This document shows, piece after piece, positions 1-6,228 of a DNA stretch of 19,086 nt. Within the stretch, counting starts at the first letter, position 1. The number at the start of each line of letters is the position of its first letter. The position numbers and the translations under genes were made by a program. The stretch is from an uncultured Peptoniphilus sp. (GTDB lineage: Bacteria; Bacillota; Clostridia; Tissierellales; Peptoniphilaceae). The notes below the pieces were generated by a model. That model was not told the origin of the DNA. It saw only the letters and a program-made list of their open reading frames with translations, and did not search any database. The stretch covers positions 1 to 19,086 of the forward strand of contig NZ_CAMQAY010000025.1 of assembly GCF_946998875.1 (NCBI RefSeq), read 5' to 3'.

Positions 1-31
1 TTTTATTATTAAATATTATGGGGGTAATATT

Positions 32-574
32 ATGAATCAAATGACAAGTGACAATTTAAGATCAGCTTTCGGTGGAGAATCTCAAGCTCGTACTAGATAT
101 AATATCTGGGGCGATGTAGCTGAAAAAGACGGTTTCAAAAATGTTAAGAGACTTTTTGATGCAACTTCTGAAGCAGAAAAAATTCACGCAACTCTTCACT
201 TCAAAGCTCTTAGAGATGTATCTGGAGATTTTCCTGTAACTTCTATGGCAGGATTTGGAATCAACAGCACTTCTGATAACCTTGAAGCAGCAAGAAATGG
301 AGAAATATTTGAATCAACTCAAATGTATCCAGCATTTATAGCAGTTGCAGAAATGCAAGGTGAAAAAGAAGCTGTTAAAGCTATGAAATTTGCAACAGCT
401 GCAGAAAAAGTTCACGCTGAAAGATACCTAGCTGCAAAAGAAGCAGTTGACGCAGGGAAAGACCTTGATGTTGAAAAAATTTATCTATGTCCTGTATGCG
501 GATATATCACTTTTGAAGAAGAAGATAAATGCCCAATTTGCGGATGCGCAGGAAGCAAATTTATTGCTTACTAA
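32..574 (+). CDS. rbr: Rubrerythrin (di-iron peroxidase with C-terminal rubredoxin domain)
   Basis: Rubrerythrins reduce hydrogen peroxide in the cytoplasm of anaerobes, using a di-iron site in a four-helix bundle and electrons passed through a rubredoxin-like iron. The 180-residue protein shows both parts. The N-terminal helices carry E16 and the E49-x2-H52 ligand motif. A second half (about residues 95-140) carries further glutamates and an E-x2-H in AAEKVHAE. The C-terminus has the Cys4 site C153-x2-C156 and C167-x2-C170 in CPVCGY and CPICGC. Length is near the usual 180-195. The ATG at 32 follows a G-rich Shine-Dalgarno at 20-24; a second ATG at 41 is an alternative. It appears monocistronic, with two hairpins right after it, and its promoter would lie upstream of the window. 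Family assignment is secure; the physiological electron donor cannot be told from sequence. Confidence 0.96.
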   Translation: MNQMTSDNLRSAFGGESQARTRYNIWGDVAEKDGFKNVKRLFDATSEAEKIHATLHFKALRDVSGDFPVTSMAGFGINSTSDNLEAARNGEIFESTQMYPAFIAVAEMQGEKEAVKAMKFATAAEKVHAERYLAAKEAVDAGKDLDVEKIYLCPVCGYITFEEEDKCPICGCAGSKFIAY

Positions 575-584
575 TTTAATTAAG

Positions 585-610
585 AAAATCTCTCCTCATG
601 GAGAGGTTTT
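585..610 (+). terminator. Hairpin downstream of rubrerythrin, weak terminator
   Basis: CTCTCC (590-595) pairs with GGAGAG (600-605) around a TCAT loop. An A-run on the left and a T-run on the right extend the stem to 585-610. Only four T follow and they are also in the stem, so termination alone would be weak. It may instead protect the 3' end or back up the stronger hairpin just downstream. Confidence 0.55.
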
Positions 611-621
611 ACATAAAATGA

Positions 622-650
622 AAAAGAGTCGGTTTTGCCGACTTTTTTTT
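622..650 (+). terminator. Intrinsic terminator of the rubrerythrin gene
   Basis: AGTCGG (627-632) pairs perfectly with CCGACT (638-643) around TTTTG, flanked by an A-run on the left and eight T at 643-650. This is a classical intrinsic terminator. The A-run makes it potentially bidirectional, though no minus-strand gene faces it. It separates the rubrerythrin unit from the rpsB unit. Confidence 0.9.
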
Positions 651-718
651 ATTTTAAATTTAATTAAAGTATAATCATTTTAGATATAAATAAAAATTAA
701 ATATAAAGAAACAAATTA

Positions 719-747
719 TTGATAAATTCAGTTTACTATGTTATACT
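719..747 (+). promoter_or_regulatory. Housekeeping-type promoter for rpsB
   Basis: TTGATA at 719-724 and TATACT at 742-747 are separated by 17 bases, close to the sigma-A consensus. Very AT-rich DNA lies upstream (about 651-718) and could act as an UP element. Transcription would start near 753-756, giving a leader of about 100 nt before rpsB. Predicted from sequence only. Confidence 0.75.
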
Positions 748-753
748 TTTATG

Positions 754-853
754 CGGTAAGTAATACACACATTTTTTGATATTAAAGGAGTTGCCAATTT
801 GGTCCCTTTGATAGGTGATAAAAATGGAGGAAAAAAACACGGAGGTGGCTTAA
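754..853 (+). promoter_or_regulatory. Structured 5' leader of rpsB with possible leader ORFs
   Basis: The predicted leader contains a nine-pair stem: 780-788 with 805-813, including one T-G wobble. Its interior can form a small CCA/TGG hairpin (794-796 with 800-802). It also holds several Shine-Dalgarno-like stretches: AAAGGAG (784-790, inside the stem), AGGTGAT (813-819), and GGAGGTGG (841-848), which serves rpsB. Two tiny ORFs fit these: ATG 824 to TAA 853 (nine codons, MEEKNTEVA, stop abutting the rpsB ATG) and TTG 799 to TAG 915 (38 codons, overlapping the rpsB start out of frame). Leaders that let S2 repress its own mRNA are known in other bacteria. I do not recognise this as any described class. 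Confidence 0.4.
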
Positions 854-1648
854 ATGTCAGTAATTTCAATGAAAAACTTATTAGAAGCTGGTGTTCACTT
901 TGGACACCAAACTAGAAGATGGAACCCTAAGATGAAGAGATTTATATTTACTGAAAGAAACGGTATTTATATAATCGACCTTCAAAAAACTGTAAAAAAA
1001 GTAGAAGAAGCTTATGACTTTGCAAGAGAAATCGCCGCAAATAATGGAGAAATTCTATTTGTTGGTACAAAAAAACAAGCTCAAGATGCAATAGAAAAAG
1101 AAGCTACAAAATGTGGAATGCCATATATTAACCAAAGATGGTTAGGTGGTCTTCTAACAAACTTTAAAACTATTAACAAGAGAATTGAAAGACTTTACAA
1201 GTTATTTGAAATGGAAGAAAATGGTACTTTTGATGTTCTTCCTAAAAAAGAAGTTGCTCAATTATTACATGAAAGAGAAAAACTTGAAAAATTCCTTGGT
1301 GGAATTAAAGATATGAAGGGAATGCCTCAAGCTTTATTTGTTGTTGACCCTAAAAAAGAAAGAATTGCAGTTAAAGAAGCTCACATTCTAGGAATTCCAG
1401 TTATCGGTATCGTTGATACAAATTGTGATCCTGAAGAAGTTGATATTCCAATTCCAGGAAATGATGATGCAATTAGAGCGGTAAAACTTATTACTGAAAC
1501 TATTGCAAATGCAGTTATCGAAGGAAAACAAGGTAATCAAATTGAAGATAGCGACAACGATTATGATGAATCCGCTCAAGAAGTTTCTGTAGAAATTGAA
1601 GAAGTTGAAGAAACTGTTGAGGATGAAAAGTCAACTATAGAAGAGTAA
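854..1648 (+). CDS. rpsB: 30S ribosomal protein S2
   Basis: S2 sits on the solvent side of the small subunit, joins late in 30S assembly and helps recruit S1-like factors. The start MSVISMKNLLEAGVHFGHQT, the segment around RWLGGLLTNFKT and the motif PGNDDAIRAVKLI are diagnostic. At 264 residues it is longer than the usual 230-250. The excess is a strongly acidic C-terminal tail from about residue 225, rich in Glu, Asp and Val. The ATG at 854 has an ideal Shine-Dalgarno (GGAGGTGG, 841-848). The gene is first in its unit, behind a promoter and a structured leader, and is followed by a terminator hairpin before tsf. Its expression can therefore be uncoupled from the downstream genes. Confidence 0.98.
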   Translation: MSVISMKNLLEAGVHFGHQTRRWNPKMKRFIFTERNGIYIIDLQKTVKKVEEAYDFAREIAANNGEILFVGTKKQAQDAIEKEATKCGMPYINQRWLGGLLTNFKTINKRIERLYKLFEMEENGTFDVLPKKEVAQLLHEREKLEKFLGGIKDMKGMPQALFVVDPKKERIAVKEAHILGIPVIGIVDTNCDPEEVDIPIPGNDDAIRAVKLITETIANAVIEGKQGNQIEDSDNDYDESAQEVSVEIEEVEETVEDEKSTIEE

Positions 1649-1657
1649 AGATATTTC

Positions 1658-1695
1658 GAGAGTTCTAAAGTAATCCTTTAAAACTCTCTTTTTTT
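1658..1695 (+). terminator. Intrinsic terminator between rpsB and tsf
   Basis: GAGAGTT (1658-1664) pairs with AACTCTC (1682-1688). After one C/A mismatch a further five pairs follow (1666-1670 with 1676-1680), around loop TAATC. A run of seven T (1689-1695) comes immediately after. The 24 bases left before tsf hold its Shine-Dalgarno but no visible promoter, so this looks like a partial terminator that sets the rpsB:tsf ratio by read-through. Confidence 0.82.
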
Positions 1696-1719
1696 AAAAT
1701 AAATAAGGAGTGAATTAAA

Positions 1720-2364
1720 ATGGCTATTACAGCAGCATTAGTTAAAGAATTGAGAGAAAAATCTGGAGCAGGCATGATGGACTGCAAGAAGGCTTTAACA
1801 GAAACAAATGGTGATATGGACAAGGCAATCGACTTTCTAAGAGAAAAGGGTCTTGCATCTGTAGCAAAGAAGTCTTCAAGAATTGCATCTGAAGGTCTTG
1901 TTGATTCTTACATTCACGGTGGAAGAATCGGAGTTCTTGTTGAAGTTAACTCTGAAACAGATTTCGTTGCTAAAAATGAAGAGTTTAAATCTTTTGTAAG
2001 AGATATTGCAATGCAAGTTGCAGCAGTTGCTCCAAAATACGTAAGCCGTGAAGAAGTTCCAGCTGAAGAAGTAGAACATGAAAGAAAAGTTCTTACTGAA
2101 CAAGCTAGAGGCGAAAATAAACCTGAACATATTATTGAAAAAATGGTTGAAGGTAGACTTGAAAAATTCTATGAAGAAATTTGTCTACTAGATCAAGATT
2201 TCATTAAGGATCCAGACAAAAAAATTCAAGATATTTTAAATGATTTAATTGCAAAAATTGGTGAAAACATTAAAATCAGAAGATTTGTTAGATTTGAAGT
2301 TGGCGAAGGTCTTGAAAAGAGAGAAGAAGACTTTGCTGAAGAAGTAGCAAAACAAATAGGTTAA
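1720..2364 (+). CDS. tsf: Elongation factor Ts (short form)
   Basis: EF-Ts is the nucleotide exchange factor that releases GDP from EF-Tu. The N-terminal UBA-like domain (LVKELREKSGAGMMDCKKAL, residues 8-27) and the core motif SETDFVAKN, with T80-D81-F82 contacting EF-Tu, are clear. At 214 residues it is shorter than the roughly 280-305 residue proteins of Bacillus and many Clostridium. It resembles the compact forms of Thermus and some deep Clostridia, in which part of the duplicated core is absent. The reading frame is intact to a C-terminal VRFEVGEGLEK segment, so this is probably a natural short form and not a truncation. The ATG is preceded by AAGGAG. It lies behind the rpsB terminator and 16 bases before pyrH. 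Confidence 0.96.
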   Translation: MAITAALVKELREKSGAGMMDCKKALTETNGDMDKAIDFLREKGLASVAKKSSRIASEGLVDSYIHGGRIGVLVEVNSETDFVAKNEEFKSFVRDIAMQVAAVAPKYVSREEVPAEEVEHERKVLTEQARGENKPEHIIEKMVEGRLEKFYEEICLLDQDFIKDPDKKIQDILNDLIAKIGENIKIRRFVRFEVGEGLEKREEDFAEEVAKQIG

Positions 2365-2380
2365 CAAATTGGAGGAGTAA

Positions 2381-3085
2381 ATGCCAAAATATAAGAGAAT
2401 TGTTTTAAAACTCAGCGGAGAAGCCTTAGCTGGTTCAAATTCCGTTGGCATTGACATTAATTATGTCAATTTAATTGCAAAGCAAGTAAAGAAAATTTAT
2501 GAATTAGGTGTTGAGATTGGTATTGTAGTAGGTGGCGGAAACTTTTGGAGAGGACGCGACGAAAATAATATTGATCGTGCTACATCTGATTATATGGGTA
2601 TGTTAGGTACTGTAATGAACGCTTTAGCATTGCAGGACTCTTTAGAAAAATTAGGCGTTATTACTCGTGTGCAAACTGCTATCGATATGAGGCAAGTTGC
2701 TGAACCTTATATTAGAAGGCGTGCTATTAGACATTTAGAAAAAGGTCGCGTTGTAATATTTTCAGCTGGAGTTGGAAATCCATATTTTTCAACTGACACT
2801 GCTGCTGCACTTAGAGCTGCAGAAATTGATGCTGATGTTATATTACTAGCTAAAAAGGGAACAGATGGAATTTACGATTCTGACCCTAATATAAATGCAG
2901 ATGCAAAAAAATATGACAATTTAAGTTATAGAGAAATCTTAAATAAAAACTTAAAAATTATGGATGGCACAGCGACTACTCTTTGCATGGACAACAATAT
3001 TCCTTTAAGAGTATTTGGAATAGATGAAGAAGATGCAATGTTTAAAGTTGTATGTGGCGAAGATATTGGTACAAGCGTTAAATAG
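2381..3085 (+). CDS. pyrH: UMP kinase
   Basis: UMP kinase makes UDP from UMP and ATP in pyrimidine nucleotide synthesis. The bacterial enzyme is a hexamer of the amino-acid-kinase fold, typically activated by GTP and inhibited by UTP. Visible motifs are KLSGEAL near the N-terminus, the glycine-rich IVVGGGNFWRGR, a DYMGMLGTVMNALALQ segment, and PYFSTDTAAALRAAE with the conserved aspartate. Length 234 fits the family (235-245). The start ATG follows GGAGGAG at 2370-2376. It sits between tsf and frr in the usual order, nine bases from frr, and is co-transcribed with them. No anomalies seen. Confidence 0.98.
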   Translation: MPKYKRIVLKLSGEALAGSNSVGIDINYVNLIAKQVKKIYELGVEIGIVVGGGNFWRGRDENNIDRATSDYMGMLGTVMNALALQDSLEKLGVITRVQTAIDMRQVAEPYIRRRAIRHLEKGRVVIFSAGVGNPYFSTDTAAALRAAEIDADVILLAKKGTDGIYDSDPNINADAKKYDNLSYREILNKNLKIMDGTATTLCMDNNIPLRVFGIDEEDAMFKVVCGEDIGTSVK

Positions 3086-3094
3086 GAGGATATT

Positions 3095-3652
3095 ATGATA
3101 TCTGATCTAAAAAAGAATACTGAGTCTAGGATGATAAAAACTGTGGACTCACTTACTGAATCACTTCAATCTATAAGAGCAGGTCGTGCTAATACTACTT
3201 TACTTGATAAAATTCATGTTGATTATTACGGACAAAAAACTCCAATTAATCAAGTTTCTAGTCTTTCTGCTCCTGAGCCAAGACTTCTTACTATTCAACC
3301 ATGGGATGCAAATTTAATCCCAGATATTGAAAAGGCAATTTTAAAATCTGATTTAGGAATAACTCCTTCAAATGATGGAAAAATTATTAGATTAGCTATT
3401 CCTCAACTAACAGAAGAAAGAAGAAGGGATCTTACAAAGTTAGTTGGAAAATATGCTGAAGAAACAAAAATTTCTATTAGAAATGTAAGAAGAGATGCTA
3501 TGGAAGATATTAAAAAAGCTGAAAAAGCTAAAGAAATTTCTGAAGATGATAAAGCTTCCTATGAAGAAGAAATTCAAAAGTTGACAGATAAATACATTAA
3601 AGAAGTTGACAAAGTAGCAGAAAATAAAGAAAAAGAACTTATGGAAATTTAA
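3095..3652 (+). CDS. frr: Ribosome recycling factor
   Basis: RRF works with EF-G to split the post-termination ribosome. The protein has the standard length of 185 residues and the family pattern: an N-terminal helix with SIRAGRANTTLLDKI (about residues 26-40), a VDYYG strand entering the small beta domain, PINQVSSLSAPEPR, and the C-terminal helices containing RNVRRDAMEDIKK. The Shine-Dalgarno AGGAGG overlaps the pyrH stop codon, and translation starts at the ATG at 3095. A perfect-stem intrinsic terminator begins six bases after its stop, so it ends the tsf-pyrH-frr segment. Confidence 0.98.
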   Translation: MISDLKKNTESRMIKTVDSLTESLQSIRAGRANTTLLDKIHVDYYGQKTPINQVSSLSAPEPRLLTIQPWDANLIPDIEKAILKSDLGITPSNDGKIIRLAIPQLTEERRRDLTKLVGKYAEETKISIRNVRRDAMEDIKKAEKAKEISEDDKASYEEEIQKLTDKYIKEVDKVAENKEKELMEI

Positions 3653-3657
3653 TTTTT

Positions 3658-3687
3658 AGCCTTAGATTATTCTAAGGCTCTTTTTTT
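3658..3687 (+). terminator. Intrinsic terminator between frr and uppS
   Basis: AGCCTTAGA (3658-3666) pairs perfectly with TCTAAGGCT (3671-3679) around a TTAT loop, followed by C and seven T (3681-3687). The uppS Shine-Dalgarno (AAGGAG) begins immediately after and its ATG is at 3698, leaving no room for a promoter. uppS must therefore rely on read-through or on a promoter inside or upstream of frr that I could not identify. Confidence 0.9.
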
Positions 3688-3697
3688 AAGGAGTTTT

Positions 3698-4423
3698 ATG
3701 AATTATTACAAAGAATTAGACTTAAATAATATTCCAAAACATGTTGGAATAATAATGGACGGAAATGGAAGATGGGCAAGGAATAGAAATATGCCTAGAA
3801 CCTTTGGCCACAAAGAAGGTACTAAAAGAGTTATTGAAATTGTTGAAGCAGCTTATAAAATAAATATTAAATCCTTAACCCTATATGCTTTTTCAACAGA
3901 AAATTGGAAGAGACCAGATGAAGAAATCTCAAAGCTTATGGATTTATTAGCCTTTTACATAAAAAGCCAGTTAGAAAAAATAAAAAAGAATAATGTTAGA
4001 ATTAAAGTCTTAGGTGACTACAGTGCCTTTCCAGAGCCAATTGTCAAACTAATTGAAGATGCATTGCAGGAAACAAAATCAAATGATAAAATGATATTAA
4101 ATATTGGGCTAAATTATGGCGGTCAAAGTGAAATTGTTAGAGCTACTAAAAATATCTGCAAAGATGTAATTGATGGTAAAATGTCCATTGATGATATTGA
4201 TACAGAAAGCTTTAAAAGTTATTTATATACATCAGGACAAGATGATCTAGATCTTTTAATTAGACCTAGTGGAGAGCTTAGAGTTTCTAATTTTTTACTT
4301 TACCAACTAGCCTATAGTGAATTTTATTTTTCAAATATTTTGTGGCCAGATTTTCATGAAAATGAGTTTTACAAGGCTATATATGATTTTCAAAAACGAA
4401 ATAGAAGGTATGGAGGACTTTAA
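3698..4423 (+). CDS. uppS: Undecaprenyl diphosphate synthase (cis-prenyltransferase)
   Basis: UppS condenses farnesyl diphosphate with eight isopentenyl diphosphates to form the C55 lipid carrier used for peptidoglycan and wall polymers. Motifs in order: HVGIIMDGNGRWA with catalytic D21; FGHKEGTKRV; TLYAFSTENWKRP; and the IPP-binding C-terminal motif DLLIRPSGELRVSNFLL, where both arginines and the serine are kept. The position after the first arginine is proline, where RTSGE is common. Length 241 is typical. The start ATG follows AAGGAG directly after the frr terminator. It is two bases upstream of cdsA. The isoprenoid enzyme IspG encoded in the same cluster contributes to the IPP supply. Confidence 0.97.
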   Translation: MNYYKELDLNNIPKHVGIIMDGNGRWARNRNMPRTFGHKEGTKRVIEIVEAAYKINIKSLTLYAFSTENWKRPDEEISKLMDLLAFYIKSQLEKIKKNNVRIKVLGDYSAFPEPIVKLIEDALQETKSNDKMILNIGLNYGGQSEIVRATKNICKDVIDGKMSIDDIDTESFKSYLYTSGQDDLDLLIRPSGELRVSNFLLYQLAYSEFYFSNILWPDFHENEFYKAIYDFQKRNRRYGGL

Positions 4424-4425
4424 TC

Positions 4426-5208
4426 TTGACAGATCTACAAAAGAGAGTTACCACAGGTGTAGTCGGTATTTTATTAATAATTCTAATTTTTTATTTGGGA
4501 CTAAAGGCGATAAAAATTTCAATTTTTATTTTAACTCTTGAAGCCGTAAGAGAAATGCATAATGCCCTTTATAAAAAAGGCATAAAGTTATTTTTGCCAA
4601 TTTTATTTTTTGGAGCTCTTATAACTTTTTTGTGCTCTTTTTTTGATAAAAACTTAATTTACTCTCTTGTCTTATTTTTTGTTGTAAATTCATGTTTTTT
4701 TGTTCATTTAGATAAATATGACTTAAGCAACTATGCCTTCACAACATTTACTTATTTTTATGCAATATTTTTACTTAATTTGTTAGGTAGTATTGACGAC
4801 ATTTACTTAATAATAGCTGCCTTTATTATTTCTTTTTCAACAGATACCTTTGCCTATTTTGTAGGCTCAACTTTTGGAAAGCACAAATTAATTGAGAGGG
4901 TAAGCCCAAACAAATCTGTTGAAGGCGCAATAGGTGGTACTTTTTTTGCCCTTGTAATTACAAGCATTTATTTTTTAATGCTAAATAAATATAATGCAAT
5001 TTATAATATTAACGCACTCGTAGTATTTATTATATTTTTATCTTCAATTTCTGGTCAATTTGGCGATTTATTTGCCTCTAAGATAAAAAGATACGCAGAG
5101 ATAAAGGACTATGCACAAATTCTTCCTGGACATGGAGGGATATTGGATAGGTTTGACAGTTTAATTTTTATTAGTCCCTTTATTTATATTTTGTACAATT
5201 TTATTTAA
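4426..5208 (+). CDS. cdsA: Phosphatidate cytidylyltransferase (CDP-diacylglycerol synthase)
   Basis: CdsA is an integral membrane enzyme making CDP-diacylglycerol from phosphatidic acid and CTP, the precursor of phosphatidylglycerol and cardiolipin. The 260-residue protein is almost entirely hydrophobic helices. It carries the family signature near the C-terminus: GDLFASKIKRYAEIKD, then ILPGHGGILDRFDS. An upstream FSTDTFAYFVGSTFGKHKL segment and SPNKSVEGAIGG are also characteristic. The start is a TTG at 4426 with GGAGG at 4412-4416, nine bases upstream inside the end of uppS; no ATG fits. The gap to uppS is two bases and to rseP nine. In many Clostridia dxr lies directly after cdsA; it is absent here. 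Confidence 0.97.
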   Translation: MTDLQKRVTTGVVGILLIILIFYLGLKAIKISIFILTLEAVREMHNALYKKGIKLFLPILFFGALITFLCSFFDKNLIYSLVLFFVVNSCFFVHLDKYDLSNYAFTTFTYFYAIFLLNLLGSIDDIYLIIAAFIISFSTDTFAYFVGSTFGKHKLIERVSPNKSVEGAIGGTFFALVITSIYFLMLNKYNAIYNINALVVFIIFLSSISGQFGDLFASKIKRYAEIKDYAQILPGHGGILDRFDSLIFISPFIYILYNFI

Positions 5209-5217
5209 GGGGGACAA

Positions 5218-6228
5218 ATGATTACTTTAATAAGTTCACTAGTAGTTTTTTTATTAGTTGTAATGCTTCATGAATTTGGACATTTCACTGTGGCAAAATT
5301 ATCAGGAATAAAAGTAAATGAATTTTCCATAGGTATGGGACCAAAACTTTTTCAAAGGCAAAAGGGCGAGACTTCTTACAGTCTTAGACTACTACCTATT
5401 GGTGGTTATGTTGCCATGGAAGGGGAAGAGGAAAGCTCTCACGACCCCAGATCCTTTAACAATGCTCATATTTTAAAGAGAATGGCAGTTGTTCTTGCCG
5501 GTGCTTTTATGAATTTCTTCTTAGCCTTTTTTGCCTTTACAATAATTTTTTCTATAGTTGGTTATGGTTCAAATGAAATTGACATGGTGATTAAAGACTC
5601 TCCAGCAGAAATAGCAGGTTTAAAATCAGGAGATAAAATAGTAGAAATAGATAAAATTAAAACTAAAGATATTTACCATATTAATACTCTTATTAGATAT
5701 AAAAAAGATGAAGAAATTAATTTAAAAATTAATAGGAGTGGCGAAAACTTAGAAATTAATTTAAAGCCAAAATATTCAGAAGAAAATAAAATGTATTTAA
5801 TTGGCATTACATCTAAGCTCAAACACTCATTTTTTAAATCTATAGAACTTGGCGCCAAGAGGACTGGTGAAATGTCTTTTATGATTTTAAAGAGCTTAAA
5901 AATGATATTTGACGGCTCTTTTAAAATGGAATATTTATCTGGACCTGTTGGAGTTGTACAAATGATTGGCTCAGAATCATCTAAGGGCTTTTTAAATTTT
6001 CTACAAATTTTGGCCTTAATTTCTGTCAATCTGGGTGTATTTAATTTACTTCCAATTCCAGCTCTTGATGGAGGAAAATTCTTTTTTTTGTTAATTGAGG
6101 CTCTTAGAGGCAAGCCTATGAATGAAAAATTTGAACAAGGTCTTACTATAATTGGATTTAGTATTTTATTTAGTTTAATGATTTATGTAACTGTATTTAA
6201 TGATATTGGAAGGTTGTTTAGTAAATGA
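5218..6228 (+). CDS. rseP: RseP-type site-2 intramembrane zinc metalloprotease
   Basis: Site-2 proteases cut membrane-embedded substrates such as anti-sigma factors and remnant signal peptides (RasP in Bacillus). The 336-residue protein shows the zinc motif H18-E19-F20-G21-H22 in the first membrane helix. A central region of about residues 100-190 looks like a single PDZ domain (IKDSPAEIAGLKSGDKIVEI). The second zinc-binding motif is NLLPIPALDGG, with D284. Flanking hydrophobic segments complete a four-helix topology. The ATG at 5218 has AGGGGG overlapping the cdsA stop. Its stop overlaps the ispG start by four bases (ATGA), suggesting translational coupling. The substrate cannot be predicted from this window. 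Confidence 0.96.
   Translation: MITLISSLVVFLLVVMLHEFGHFTVAKLSGIKVNEFSIGMGPKLFQRQKGETSYSLRLLPIGGYVAMEGEEESSHDPRSFNNAHILKRMAVVLAGAFMNFFLAFFAFTIIFSIVGYGSNEIDMVIKDSPAEIAGLKSGDKIVEIDKIKTKDIYHINTLIRYKKDEEINLKINRSGENLEINLKPKYSEENKMYLIGITSKLKHSFFKSIELGAKRTGEMSFMILKSLKMIFDGSFKMEYLSGPVGVVQMIGSESSKGFLNFLQILALISVNLGVFNLLPIPALDGGKFFFLLIEALRGKPMNEKFEQGLTIIGFSILFSLMIYVTVFNDIGRLFSK

Noticed and set aside
1..31. Short upstream ORF beginning ATG at 18
   Set aside because: It would encode only five residues, and the G-run it contains serves as the rubrerythrin ribosome-binding site.
447..674. Plus-strand open frame overlapping the rubrerythrin 3' end
   Set aside because: It runs out of frame through the rubredoxin domain and both terminator hairpins; its sequence has no gene-like character.
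670..675. A second TATAAT upstream of the rpsB promoter
   Set aside because: No acceptable -35 lies 16-18 bases upstream; the region is simply AT-rich, and the 719-747 promoter is far better.
754..853. T-box or other known riboswitch in the rpsB leader
   Set aside because: No T-box sequence, no terminator/antiterminator pair and no recognisable aptamer core; the leader is also too short for most classes.
4240..4300. UppS RPSGE in place of RTSGE as a sign of lost function
   Set aside because: The catalytic aspartate and the diphosphate-binding arginines and serine are retained, so this is read as a natural variant.
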